Shown: positions 11,036 to 22,590, counted from the first letter of the stretch. The stretch is DNA of 64,000 nucleotides from Setophaga petechia (GCA_024362935.1 JANCRA010000014.1:2127001-2191000), one strand, 5' to 3'. Numbers and translations are program-made. Notes: generated from the sequence alone by a model not told the origin.

Positions 11036-12167
11036 ACCTCCTCTCTCTGCACCTCGGCTCTGCTGGCAGGTGCTGGAGGAGCAGGGACACTGCAGCCATG
11101 GCAAATGTCACCACACCTCACACACCTCAATGCCTCTCGCCTGAATTTTCAGCCTGACTGACAAATTCATTTCAGTTTCGTGATCAGACACCATCCTGTG
11201 CTCCCCTGACAGGGAGATTTAGCTCCTTCCTGCTGAAATGTCACCTCGTGAGCATGACAGGTTTTCCATTTCTCCTGGGTAGGTCTGGGGCATCCCCATG
11301 GGACACCTCCAGCCCTGCCCTGTGTTTGGCACTGACTCAGTAAGGGACAGTTTGCGGCACTGGTGGCTTCCCCAGTGCTCCCAGCAGACCCCATCACCTC
11401 TCCTGTCAATGCCAACCAACGGGAACAACAAGTGAGGAAACTTCTAATGGGAAATCCAGGAATCCTCAAAAAACAAGACTGCAAAAAACCTAAAATCCAC
11501 CCAGCTCAGCCTTCTGAGGAGGTTCAGCCCTGTCCAGGTCCTGTCTGAGCTGTGATGTCCAACCTCAGACCCCCCCTCCCCAGGCAGTTCATTACAGCCC
11601 TCACCTCATTAGCCATGGTTAATGGCTCACCCTCCTTGACTTTAAGCCCATTAATTCTGTTCGTGGAGAACAGATTATTCCCTTCCACTCTGCAGCAGCT
11701 TTTAAGATCACTCTGTCTTCTCTCCTGAACACCTTCCCAGCAGCCACTTCATGCCCAAAGTGTCCCTATCTCCCCCAAAATGAGGAGCCCAGGGTGGGAT
11801 GTCTCACAGGGAGCTGTCCTGGAGCAGCAGGAAGCTCTGTGGCCATAACCATAACCCAAGGAAGCATCACCAATGCCTTGCCTGCTCCTGCAGCTTTCCC
11901 ACCAAATTCCCAGCAATAATGGATTTTTATTGCTGGCCCAGGGGCTGGGCTGCCAAACTCCATCCTCCAGGGAATGCTCCCAGCACAGTCTGCAGGGAAC
12001 TCGCCACACCAATATCCAGCACAGTGGGAGACGGGAGGAGAGGGGATTCAAGGCACAAACCCACAATAATTCACATTTTCTGAACTTCCCTCCCACCCCA
12101 CTCCACTCAGCCCCACAACAGCCCCAGGCTTTCAGGCCAGAATTGCACACCCGGTGCCCTCACTCAC

Positions 12168-13084
12168 CGTACTGGATTTGAGCGCATCCCCACTGTCCTC
12201 TTCAGATTCTAGTGCAACAGGTAAAGATTTCTGTGGCGGGGAGAAGGTTAAGTCCCACCTCAGTAGCCGAGGTTCAGCTTTGTCCCCGAATCTCAGGTTT
12301 TCCAGTTTCTGCACCGTGGGCTCGGCAGAGGAAGCTGGCCTGAAATTCTCTTTGTTCTGGGACTTAGACCTCAGCCTCTGAACCCCGAAGCCCCGCTCTT
12401 CCCCGCGGTGCTCGTCAGCCACGCTCCTGCAGCCTCCCCCTTTGCTGTAGTGTCTTTTTTGGGTGTGAATCTCTTGCATATAAGAATCCATCCTCATGAG
12501 GGGCTTCATCTCCATCTCGTAATTGCTCATCTTCTCCTCGTCCAGCTCAAGCAGCTTGGAGCTCCCTGAGCTGTGGTTGTGGGACCTGTGGTGGGAAGTC
12601 CATGAAACCGTGGCTGGGGAATCTGTCCACCTCTCTCTCGGCTTGTGGTTGGACGCCGAATGTTTGTGTCCCCCGCTCCGACCTCTGTAGTCTTCGGGGC
12701 CAGCGGTGGAGCCCAGCTGCCCGCTCCTCGTCCCGCTCCTCCCGGCGCGGCTCCCGCCCACCTTCTCTTCGCTCCAGCTGTTGGGGCGCAGGTAATCCCC
12801 CCCACGCCCCTCCAGCAACATCTGGATCTCGCCGCCCCTCTCTTCATCCACCGACACCTGCCTGGAGAAGTGGGCGCTCTTGTTCCTGCAGGAGGGGCCG
12901 AGGGGCGGCGTGGAGCAGGGGCTGGCGGGGAAGCTCTGCAGCGGGCTGTCCTCGGGGGTCAGGTCGGACGGGGTGGTCCCTTTGCGGTACAGCTCGGGGC
13001 TCTCTTGCTGCAGGGGCGTCCCGGTGGAGAGGACCTCGATGTCATCGCTCGAGTTCTGCCGCTTCGGCCGCTGGCATTCGAGCC
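12168..13084 (-). CDS. JPH3: JPH3 coding exon 4 (residues 429-734, divergent region)
   Basis: The acceptor is CCGAAG preceded by about 40 bases of nearly pure pyrimidine on the minus strand. The exon completes Gly429 and encodes 305 further residues: LECQRPKRQNSSDDIEVLST, SPELYRKGTTPSDLTPEDSP, then NKSAHFSRQVSVDEERGGEI and QNKENFRPASSAEP, ending ALESEEDSGDALKSST. These landmarks identify JPH3 rather than JPH1, JPH2 or JPH4. The part between about residues 520 and 660 (Gly/Ser/Arg/His rich, ending near MQEIHTQKRHYSKGG) is the least conserved and accounts for the length difference from the human protein. The region is polar and probably disordered, with many Ser/Thr-Pro sites; it has no visible catalytic motif. 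The donor is ACG|GTGAGT and the phase is 0. Confidence 0.96.
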
Positions 13085-13445
13085 CTTCGGGGGCAGCCGT
13101 GGAGAGGAGAGAAGGGAGAGGGGAAGGAAACAGGATTATTTCTGGTGTGTGGATGCCCCGAGGTTTTTTTTGTGGCACGGAATGGGGAGCAGAGGGTTGG
13201 GTGGTGGGGAGGAGAGGGGTGGGATTGGGACAGCAGTGTCACAGCTGCTGGCAGCACTGGTGTGACACCAAAGCTGCCCTGAGCCCCACCCTGCAGAACT
13301 ATGACCAGCATGGGAATGGTTTTCCAACCCCAGAGGTGTGGAGAAGCCATAAAGAGGTTCTGATGGTTTTTTGGGATCCATCTGACCACATTTCCTATCA
13401 GTTCCCAGTCTGGAAGCATGGGAAGGGAAATCTGTGACATGGCTG

Positions 13446-13768
13446 GTGGCACACCCTGTGCTCTGTGTTTGTGTGTGCTGGGTGACACTGGGACCACCCT
13501 GAGTGTGCTGGTTTGTCACCAGGATCAGCCTGGGTGTGCTAAGTGTCACCAGGATCAACCTGTGTGCCACTGGGATCACACTGGGTGTGCTGGGTGTCAC
13601 CAGGATCAACCTGTGTGCCACTGGGATCACCCTGGGTGGCACTGGGATCACCCTGGGTGTGCTGGGCGTCACCAGGATCAACCTGTGTGCCACTGGGATC
13701 ACCCTGGGTGGCACTGAGATCATCCTGGGTGTGCTGGGTGTCCAGGATCACCCTGGGTGCCATTGGGA
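13446..13768. repeat. Composite ~25/50-bp minisatellite
   Basis: Two alternating half-units recur: GTGTGCTGGGTGTCACCAGG followed by ATCAACCTGTGTGCCACTGG, with ATCACCCTGGGTG linkers. Unit order is irregular, so this is a higher-order array with unequal-exchange scars. Confidence 0.85.
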
Positions 13769-15238
13769 TCACCCCACACCAACAGCCCTCACCCCCCTCC
13801 TGCATGGGAACCACCTCAGCTTTCATCTGCCAGGTGCAGGAGGCAAACGGCCACATCTGGGCAGGTGTGCAAGAAAAATCCCCCAAACCTCACATCCGAG
13901 AGCTTTCCTGCCCCACACAGCCCAGCAGGACATGGAGATTTCCCTGCTCAGCCCCAGGATGGGCTGGAAGCACAGGGCTGGTTGTTCAGGACCACCTGAG
14001 GCCAGCACCCCCCACCCTCCTCATCCCACTGGAGGCTCCTCATTCCTTCAGCTCAGAGACTCCCCAGGCAGGGCCACCCTGGGGATGGGCACCTCAGGAG
14101 GGGCTGAATGTCTTCTGCTGCTGGAGGAACACGGAACAAAAACCTCCGTGTTCATCACTGATGAAACACCAAACGATTTCAAGCGAGCTAATAGTGGTTA
14201 ATTCTCCTTTTCCCCTCTCCAGTCGTTCCCAGCTAAAGCCATGCTAAATTAGGTGAATAATTTGATAAATATATTAAGTGCCTAATGCTCCTGAAATGCA
14301 TCTAATTGTGATTGCTATGGTGAGACAAGAAACGAGTCTTGAAAAGGGAGAGCTCAATTTTCCTGCCATCGTTTAAGAAGGAACACTCGGCAGCGCCTGC
14401 TCGGGTCTCTCCACTTCTGCTGAGCAATTTTCTCTCTTGAATCTTTTTGGGGAGCTGCTGGGATGTGTCTTCACCCCTGCCAGGGATACAGACAGGTAAT
14501 TCTGGAGTCCCCATCAGAGCACTGGCAGGGAGGGAAACAGTGAAAAACCTGCTTGGATATCTACCCAAGCAATTTCTGGGAAATGGTCTAATGACTCGGT
14601 TTTGGGATGATACTCACACAGTCCAGCCCTCATTTTTTCCCTGTTTGTATATGGGAGACTGAATCTCCTGGAGTTTATCCAGGGCCCCTGAAAAATCCTG
14701 GTATTGGTGGGAAATTGCTGAGAAGGAGAAAGGCAGAGCTCACCCCTCTGTTTTCCTGCAGCGTATCTGTCTCTGGGATAAAGGACAAGATTTTTTAGGG
14801 CTGTTTTCCCGTCATCCCTGACCCAGCCACCTTTCAAGATCCCAAATGGGAAGGTGAGGCAAGTGGGAATAAAGGATTTCATGTGAGACAGCTGGAAAGC
14901 CACCTGTGAGAATGGGCTCACCCAAGGTTTTGGGCTTCATCTTCCCCAGTTTTTGCTGGAATTCTAGGGATTTGCAAGCTTCCCACCATCTCCAAGGCCT
15001 CCAGAGCTGATGTCCAGCTCCACAACCAGCCCCAGCCTGGTTACACCCAGTGCTGCTGTTCCCAGAGCCCCAGAGAGGGGACAAGAAACCCCAGAGATGC
15101 TCCCCACAGCCACCCCAGGGAGATGTCATCGGATCCCCCTCATCCCAAACCTTCCCCAGCCCAATCCTCAGGGAGCTCTGCCTTTCCTGGGTTCATCCCC
15201 GAGGGCTGGGGTTCTGGGAGGAGCAGGACCGGGGTGTT

Positions 15239-15280
15239 GGGGCACAGCTGGGGCACAGCTGGGGCACAGCTGGGGCAGTG
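15239..15280. repeat. 12-bp tandem repeat, about 3.5 copies
   Basis: GGGGCACAGCTG is repeated three times perfectly, then breaks down at GGGGCAGTGCTG. Confidence 0.8.
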
Positions 15281-16039
15281 CTGCCCCCCAGCCCCGCAGC
15301 CCGCAGGGATGGAGGCGTTTCCTTGCGCAGGAACTCCGCCGATGCACCGGGGCCCTTTCGGCACCCGAGGATGTGCAACAATTATCCGGAGCTAAAATTA
15401 GCCCCGGGGCACGTGATGTTCCTGGAAGAAGGGTTGTGAGAGCGAAGGAGGATGCAGAGCACAGAATGTGGATTTCCAGAGGGATGGAGGCAGCCGAGCC
15501 CGGCCTCCGAGGCTTCAAAGGCAAAGCTGAGGAGCCACGTTTGGGATTTGGGAGCCTCTGGCTCTGTGCTGCTGTCTCTGGAGAGGGGACTCGGTTCTGC
15601 AGCACCACCCAAGCCTGGGTGATCCTGCTGTGTGCAGGAATTGGGGTTTTGGGCACCTGGAGATGCCCATGGTTGATGGGCATGGGAACCATGGGTGAGA
15701 GGGCAGGATACAAACAGGGATAGTTTTGTTTTTACCTTCCAGGAGCTGCAGCTGCCCAGGGGTGCCCAGAGTTGATGCTGAGGTGGGCACAGACCCCTCT
15801 GTGGTGTCCCACAGCACCCACAAACCCCTCTGAGGGGGCACCCATCACCCCTGGCACTCGCTGTGCCAGGTGGGTGGTACCCACACCCACCTCCCTGCCA
15901 GGAACACATCCAGCACCCAGCATCTCATGGAAAGGGAGCAGAGCCAGCACCCAGGGGGTGGGTGGCACTCAGCACCCACCACAGCACGCTGTGGGTGGCA
16001 CTGGGGACCTGCAGCACCCTGCAGGGGAGCACAGCCAGC

Positions 16040-16635
16040 ACCCAGGGTCCTGAACAAGGAGGGCACGTCCAGAACACACAATTCGGAATATGGGGGGCAC
16101 ATCCAGCACCCACAATTGTGTACAAGGGTGACAAATCCAGCACCCATAATTCGGAATATGGGGGGCACATCCAGCACCCACAATCCTGTACAAGGGTGAC
16201 AAATCCAGCACCCATAATTCGGAATATGGGGGGCACATCTAGCTCCAAAAACCCTGTATAAGGGTGACAAATCCAGCACCCACAATCCCATGAAAAGGAG
16301 ACAAATCCAACACCCATAATTCTGAATATGGGGGGCACATCTAGCACCCAAAATCCTGTACAAGGGTGACAAATCCAGCACCCACAATCTCATGAAAGGG
16401 AGATAAATCCAGCACTCACAATGCTGAATAACGGGGGCACATCCAGCACCCACAATCCTGTACAAGGGAGAAAAATCCAGAACCCACAATCCTGTTTAAG
16501 GGGAGCACATCCAGCACCCATAATTCTGAATAACGGGGGCACACCCAGCACCCGTAATCCTGTGGCAGGGGGCACATCCAGCACTCAAAATTTTGAATAA
16601 TGGGGACACACCCAGCACCCACGATCCTGAGCAGG
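16040..16635. repeat. ~30-bp minisatellite, about 19 copies
   Basis: Units share ATCCAGCACCCACAAT followed by variable linkers such as CCTGTACAAGGGTGACAA, TCGGAATATGGGGGGCAC or CTCATGAAAGGGAGA. Linkers alternate, giving a partial higher-order period of about 62 bp. Confidence 0.88.
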
Positions 16636-17603
16636 GTGGGCACGCAGAGCCCCTGCAATGCCGGCAGGGTGGTGGCAGCTCCCACCCGGCTGTCCCCAGC
16701 CCGAGGTGGCGGCTCTGTGGGTGACACAGCCTCTCGCACCCATCACCTGCCCGAGCGGCTCATCTGAGGTGCTGTGTTTGTTTTTTAATGCGCTCTAAGT
16801 GGAACCGCCTTCCTCCCCTGCCCTCCCCTCCCGTGGCTCACACAACCCCCCAGACACAGCTCCAGCCACACAAACCCCAGCACGAGTGAAGCGCCACGGC
16901 CCCGTCCAGGAGCTAGTAAAAAATGTATTACCTAAAAATATCTTTCCAAGAGGTGATTTAAACCAGCAAAGTCTCCTGGCAGGAGGAAATGGAGATGAGG
17001 AACATCTCAGGGCTGGAGAAGCCCCTGGGAGCACGCAGAGAAAGCTCAGATCTGCCGTGCTCAGGTGGGGCTGGGCAGGAGCAGGGATGGGCGGGTTTGG
17101 AGCGGGCTGAGCCTCCTCCCGCAGCCGGGACATGCGGGGCATGCAGGGGATGCTCGGACCGGGCCTGCCTGGGGATGTGCCCCGGCTCAGGCTCAAGCTG
17201 AGCCATGGGATGTCCTCGGCCGCCCCCGCAGCTCGGTGAGGCGAGCACGGGGCCGGGCTGGGCCAGCAGAGCTGATGGTCCCTTGTCCCCGAGCTCGGGA
17301 GCAGCCCTGAGTCACCGCAGCAGCCCCTGGAGCAATTAAAGCCAGTGAGTAATCCTCGCTGAGCTGGGAGGGGGAGAACAATGACAGCCGCCTCCCGACG
17401 AGGGCTCGGGGCTGGGAAACTTCTCTGTAAACCCAGCCACACATTAATTATGATGTTAATTATTGCTGGGGGACTTGGAGCGTCCCACTCCCAGCCGGCT
17501 GCAGACCCTGGCCCGACCCCGGCTCGGGTTTGGCTCCATCCTCCCCGAGCGTTTGGGGAGGAAAAATGTGACTAAATCAACAAGGAATGGTGAAAATGAT
17601 TGA

Positions 17604-18317
17604 AGGAGGGAAGGAAGGAGGAAGGAAGGAGGGGAGAAAGGAGGGAAGGAAGGAGGGAAGGAGGGAAGGAGGGAAGGAAGGAAGGAAGGAAGGAAGGAAG
17701 GAAGGAGAGGAAGGAAGGAAGGAAGGAAGGAAGGAAGGAAGAGGAAGGAAGGAAGGAAGGAAGGAAGGAAGAAGGAAGGAAGGAAGGAAGGAAGGAAGGA
17801 AGGAAGGAAGGAAGGAAGGAAGGAAGGAAGGAAGGAAGGAAGGAAGGAAGGAAGGAAGGAAGGAAGGAAGAAGGAAGGAAGGGAAGGAAGGAAGGAAGGA
17901 AGGAAGGAAGGAAGGAGGAAGGAAGGAAGGAAGGAAGGAAGGAAGGAAGGAAGGAAGGAAGGAAGGAAGAAGGAAGGAAGGAAGGAAGGAAGGAAGGAAG
18001 GAAGGAAGGAAGGAAGGAAGGAAGGAAGGAAGGAAGAAGGAAGGAAGGAAGGAAGGAAGGAAGGAAGGAAGGAAGGAAGGAAGGAAGGAAGGAAGGAAGG
18101 AAGGAAGGAAGGAAGGAAGGAAGGAAGGAAGGAAGGAAGGAAGGAAGGAAGGAAGGAAGGAAGGAAGGAAGGAAGGAAGGAAGGAAGGAAGGAAGGAAGG
18201 AAGGAAGGAAGGAAGGAAGGAAGGAAGGAAGGAAGGAAGGAAGGAAGGAAGGAAGGAAGGAAGGAAGGAAGGAAGGAAGGAAGGAAGGAAGGAAGGAAGG
18301 AAGGAAGGAAGGAAGGA
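17604..18317. repeat. (GGAA)n polypurine microsatellite, about 714 bp
   Basis: Almost uninterrupted GGAA units on the plus strand, with occasional GGGA, GAGG or missing bases in the first 430 bp and a long near-perfect run at the right end. In the JPH3 pre-mRNA it reads as CCUU/UUCC. Every frame is open, which explains long Phe-Leu-Pro-Ser or Lys-Glu-Gly-Arg translations that are not proteins. Confidence 0.97.
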
Positions 18318-18749
18318 TCAAATGTGGATTTTCCCAGTGACTGATTTGCACGGCCGAGGGAAGGGTCAGGTCCCACTGGGTCCAACCTTTCCAAAGCAAT
18401 CAGGAACTGCACAAACCATGGGTGTAAAGTCAGTGGTGACCTCTGGATCATCTGTTTTGCATCCAGAGCCCTTGTTGGGCTCTTTCTTTGCAACCACCAA
18501 GGGCTTTGAACTAAAAACTTGGGGAGAAAGAGGAAACACTGGGAAAACAGTACTGAACAAGCTGGAACTGCTGGATATCGACAGCTCTGCCCTAAATCTC
18601 CCCAAACTTGGTATTCCACTGAGCTTCCTCCATCCAGGAGCTCTGGTGAGGATGGGGAGCTGCAGGCACGGGCAGAGCCTCCAGCCAGGGCAGTTTGGGG
18701 GTTTGGGGAGTGCTCAGGGCTGCGAGGGCAGGGCCTGGCAGGGACTGAC

Positions 18750-18874
18750 CGTTCTCCCTGTGCTGGAAGGAAGGTGAGAACTCTTTGGCAGTGATCCTGG
18801 CGATCCGCGCTTCCTCCTGCGCTTTCTGCGCCGCCGTCACGGCCGCCTCCGCCTTGGCCCTGGAGTGAGAGGTC
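18750..18874 (-). CDS. JPH3: JPH3 coding exon 3 (residues 387-429, alpha-helical segment)
   Basis: This 125-nt exon begins after TTGCAG (18875-18880), completes Arg387, and encodes TSHSRAKAEAAVTAAQKAQE, then EARIARITAKEFSPSFQHRE and NG. It finishes the predicted long alpha helix that bridges the MORN domain to the divergent region and is thought to span the gap between the two membranes. The donor is G|GTCAGT, less common than GTAAGT/GTGAGT but valid, and the phase is 1. The residues are near-identical to mammalian JPH3 as I know it, so the call does not depend on exon length. Confidence 0.96.
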
Positions 18875-20180
18875 CTGCAAGGCAACAGAGACACCAGCAC
18901 CCCGTTAGGCAGCTCCTCCCTGCCACGGGGAGCCCCACATTTCCCCCACAGGTTCCTCCAAAACCCTTTGGCTGTGAGGGAGGAGCTGCCAGCAGAGCTT
19001 GGGGCTGGCTGGGGAATGGGGGATTTTCCAACACCTTCGCGAGCTGCTCCTCAGCCTGGAAATCACCCAGGAAATTCAGATTTGTTCCCCCAGGGTCCCT
19101 CCATCCCATTTCCCACCCCGTCCCAGCAGCCTCTCCGTGCATCTCCCACGAGCCTCCAGGGTTGAATTTAAAGCTGGTTTGGTTGTTTTTTTAACCAAAC
19201 CCATTTTTTTGGGGATGAAAAAAAAAAAAAAAAAAAGAACATTTCCACGCCCACCCCCACGTTTTGCGTAAAATGCTGGATGTAAATAAATACTGGGAGC
19301 AGAGGTAGGAGCGGGGGGTTCGGCTCTGGAGCCGCCTCCACCATCCCTTCACACATTTTGATCAGGGCACTTTTTCCCTCTGGATCAACAACTGTCCCCT
19401 GCACTCGCTGATGATTCCCCAGAGGCTTTTTTTGGCTGGCATTTCATCCCATCACTCAGGATTTACAGCTTCTCTGAGAGCATCCTCCGGAGGTTGCTTT
19501 CCCCCTTTTTCCCCTTATCCGAGCTATCCAGGCACTTTCAAAAATTCCTGCTCCCACCCCGGTGCAGGCAGGGTTATTTATAACTCCACTGATTTCTTTT
19601 CCCTCCAAAATCAGGCCCTCCATCTCCTTTAATCATTTTTTTTCTGCCTCTCTCTGAATTCCCTCTAATTTCTCGACATCTGCGTGGAGAGGGAGTGCCA
19701 TTTCTGACAGGCTCCTAAAAATGGAAAACAGGGCCAGGAATGTGCCTGCTTTGGTTGGAAGGGCTGGGGAACAGGGTGTGAGTGTGGCTGTGCTGTCACC
19801 TGTGTTTGCTCCTGACACTTCTCAGGTCTCTTTGCTCTAATAAATGCTTTATTCCCAGCCATTGGCTGCTTTGGAGTACCCCTGGAAGTGAATTCGAGCT
19901 GTTTTCCAGATTATTGGGGGTGGTGGAGGGGCTGTAGTGATGCTGCTGCAGGTCCTGAGGGTTCTCTGTGATTAATGCAGCCAAAAATTTGGTTTAAATG
20001 GGTTTTTACCCAGTGCTCTCCCTGCCCAGCACTCAGGTGGGGTCAGAGGAGGGGACAAAGCTGTCACAGCCTGTTCCCTGTCAGGTATCCCAGCTCTGCT
20101 CTTTTAGGGGGAGCAGGGATGCCCCAAGGAACAGCTGCAGCAAACTGCTGGGAGAGGAGGTGCAGATTGCTCCCGCTTTT

Positions 20181-20495
20181 CATGGAATCATGGAATGGTT
20201 TGGGTTGGAAAATACTTTAAAATCCATCTCATTCCAACCCCTGGACAGGGGACAGGGACAACTTCCACTCATCCAGGTTATTCCAGCCTGGCCTTGGGCA
20301 CTGCCAGGGATCCAGGGACAGCCAGAGCTTCTCTGGGCAATCTGTGCCAGGGCCTCACCACCCTCACAGATATTGGGATTTTTTTTTCCCAATATCCCAT
20401 CTAAATCCACCCTTTTTCAGCTTCAAGCTATTCCCCCTTGTCCTGTCCCTCCATGCCTGTCACAGTCCCTCTCCAGGTCCCTTTCCAGCCACATT
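20181..20495 (-). mobile_element. CR1 LINE 3' fragment
   Basis: Reverse-orientation CR1: tail CATGGAATCATGGAATGG, then TTTGGGTTGG, CAGCCTGGCCTTGGGCACTG and CCCCTTGTCCTGTCCCTCCA. About 315 bp are retained. A local inverted repeat (ATATTGGGA ... TCCCAATAT) lies near 20370-20400. Confidence 0.88.
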
Positions 20496-21008
20496 TTTGT
20501 CACCAGCATGCTCTGTGAGAAACACTGGGGCATCAAACCTGTGCATTAAACCATCAGAGCCAGCAGGAGGTTAAAATTCAGATTCTGCCTCTCTGAGCTC
20601 CTTAAACCTCTGGCATCTTCCAGGGGAACTTCTCAGGGGTGTGGATTTGAATCTCCTCCATCCATTTATCCCCTGGCCTGGAGCTGCCCGGGCTGGGGCT
20701 GTCCCTGCCTCTCTGCAGCACTTTCCCAGCTGAGGATTAACAGCGTCTGTGAGCGCCTGGCCCGTGCTCAGCAGCCAGGATTACACTCTGCTCCTCCCTG
20801 GAGAGGCGCCTGGAGCCGCTCAGCCCTCTCTGCCTGCCAGGGAAGGGGCTGGAGCAGCAGCCTGTGCCCTTCCAGGGGCTGGGGCACACGGGGGTGGTGG
20901 CAGAGCAGGAGGTGACACTGGAGGAGCCCACACAGAGCCACCACCCCAGGCTGGGCTTCTGGGATGGCCCAGGCTCTGGTCCTCCCTGTGGCACTCAGCA
21001 CCCCCTTG

Positions 21009-21232
21009 ATGGAATCATGGGATCATTGATTCCATGGAGAATGAGCTCCAGGATCACCAAATCCAACCTGTGACTGATCCCCACCCTGTCCCCAGCCCAG
21101 AGCACCGAGTGCCACCTCTGGGAATTGCTGGGACACCCCCAGGGATGGGCACTGCAACCCTCCCTGGGCAGTTCCAGTGCCTGGCCACCCCTTCCAGGAA
21201 GAAATTCCTGCTGCTGTCCGACCTGAATGGAT
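21009..21232 (-). mobile_element. CR1-like LINE 3' fragment, different subfamily
   Basis: Begins ATGGAATCATGGGATCATTG and continues AAATCCAACC, GAGTGCCACCTCTGG, CTCCCTGGGCAG and AGGAAGAAATTCCTGCTG. These landmarks match the CR1 subfamily type with TCCAACC and a dependent 'AGTGCCACATC' block, in reverse orientation. Confidence 0.7.
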
Positions 21233-21439
21233 TAAAATAACCATCCCTGGGGGATGGATGCATTTCCATGCCTGAAAACTCACTCCAAAGACTTCTGGAT
21301 CTGCTCATCCCCAAGGACTCCCAGGATGAGCCTAGAAAGTGCAGGGAATTTAAAAAATGAAAATTTGACCTGGCTCAGAAAAGGTTAAAAATCGATCACA
21401 TCAATGAAGCCACCCCTGATCCAAAATACACCAGGGGAG

Positions 21440-21945
21440 GGATGGAAAGCACTGGATTCCCTGGAGGACATGGGACACACTGGATTCCCTGGAGGACATG
21501 GGACACACTGGATTCTCCAGAGCAGAGGGACACACTGGATTCCCTGGAGGAGAGGGACACACTGGATTCCCTGGAGGATATGGGACACACTGGATTCCCT
21601 GGAGGACATGGGACACACTGGATTCCCTGGAGCAGAGGGACACACTGGATTCCCTGGAGGACATGGAACACACTGGATTCTCCAGAGCAAAGGGGACACA
21701 CTGGATTCCCTGGAGCAGAGGGGACACACTGGATTCTCCAGAGCAGAGGGGACACACTGGATTCCCTGGAGAAGAGGGGACACACTGGATTCCCTGGAGC
21801 AGAGGGACACACTGGATTCCCTGGAGCAGAGGGACACACTGGATTCCCTGGAGCAAAGGGAACACACTGGATTCCCTGGAATAGAGGGGACACACTGGAT
21901 TCCCTGGAGCAAAGGGAACACACTGGATTCCCCAGAGTGCTGCTG
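21440..21945. repeat. 27-28 bp minisatellite, about 18 copies
   Basis: Unit GGACACACTGGATTCCCTGG plus a variable AGCAGAG, AGGACATG or AGAAGAG linker. Spacing of the ACTGGATTC landmark is mostly 27 or 28 bp. The array keeps several frames open on both strands without being coding. Confidence 0.93.
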
Positions 21946-22327
21946 ATTAATTGTTTGTAAAGCTCCCTGAGACGCTGGCAGGAGTGAAAAGCAGAATTAT
22001 GGAGATCCATACGTTGCATAATAAAATCCATAAGTATTCCCAAATAAATGCCAGTAATCCAGTTAGTGCTTGCATGACTTTGTCACATCCTAAATTTACC
22101 AGCTGTCTCCTTTCTCCACGCCTGCTGCTCGTGGCGTGTGCTAAATCTTAATTCCCACTTAATTGCCTGGAGTTTATTTCCCTGGAAAAGTGGGGTTTTT
22201 TCCTCCCTGACACATGGACAGGGCCTGATCTCATCACTCTGCTCCTCCTTCCCTAAGTGCTGCCATCAATTTTTTCCGGGATGGAGACGCCAAACGGTGA
22301 AAATAAGGCTGGGGCTTTCCCCATAAA

Positions 22328-22382
22328 ACAGAATTATGGGATGGGTTGGGTTGGAAGGGACCTTAAAGATCATCCTGTTCCT
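22328..22382 (-). mobile_element. CR1 LINE 3' terminal fragment
   Basis: About 55 bp: ACAGAATTATGGGATGGGTT, then GGGTTGGAAGGGACCTTAAA and GATCATC. It is the extreme CR1 3' end in reverse orientation. Confidence 0.75.
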
Positions 22383-22489
22383 GTGGGCTCATGAGGGGAT
22401 GGAGGGAAGAGTGATGCAAGAGGAGCTGTTTAATTCCTCCCACCTCTGAGCATCCCCAGCCTCCTCCTCCAGCTGGGATGAATCCAGGA

Positions 22490-22590
22490 GCCTGGGATAG
22501 GGGAAGGTGTCCCTGCTCATGGCAGGGAGGGAATGGGATGGGCTTTAAACTCCTTCCAAACAAAGCATTCCATGGTTCCAGGATTTTACT
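22490..22590 (+). mobile_element. CR1 LINE 3' terminal fragment
   Basis: GGGGAAGGTGTCCCTGCTCA followed by TGGCAGGGAGGG and ACTCCTTCCAAACAAAGCAT plus a degraded tail. It lies tail-outward opposite the 22328 fragment. Confidence 0.65.

Larger units (their letters stand above)
2233..12167 (-). other. JPH3: JPH3 intron 4
   Basis: A 9.9-kb intron bounded by GTGAGT (at 12167) and TTGCAG (at 2233). It holds a CR1 tail (2750-2886), a perfect inverted repeat (2896-2948), a 17-bp minisatellite (3131-3222), a CpG-rich segment with a GGGA microsatellite and a 36-39 bp minisatellite (7180-8130), and a 70-bp minisatellite (10467-11035). In 3225-7070, 8131-10460 and 11036-12167 I see only unique non-coding sequence with no recognisable gene or element. 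Confidence 0.9.
13085..18749 (-). other. JPH3: JPH3 intron 3
   Basis: A 5.7-kb intron from GTCAGT (18749) to CCGAAG (13085). Much of it is tandem repeat: 13446-13768, 15239-15280, 16040-16635 and 17604-18317. The segments 13770-15238, 15281-16039, 16636-17603 and 18318-18749 are unique non-coding sequence. Within them, 14215-14330 and 17436-17470 are AT-rich islands with TAAT-type sites in GC-rich surroundings. Confidence 0.9.

Noticed and set aside
12602..13437. Plus-strand open frames of 185-226 codons opposite JPH3 exon 4
   Set aside because: Antisense shadows of exon 4 extending into intron 3.
17456..18880. Open frames of 250-470 codons on both strands (Phe-Leu-Pro-Ser and Lys-Glu-Gly-Arg repeats)
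   Set aside because: Pure translation of the GGAA microsatellite, which has no stop codon in any frame.
21385..22043. Overlapping 160-215 codon frames on both strands
   Set aside because: All derive from the 27-28 bp minisatellite; several frames stay open because unit lengths lack stops.
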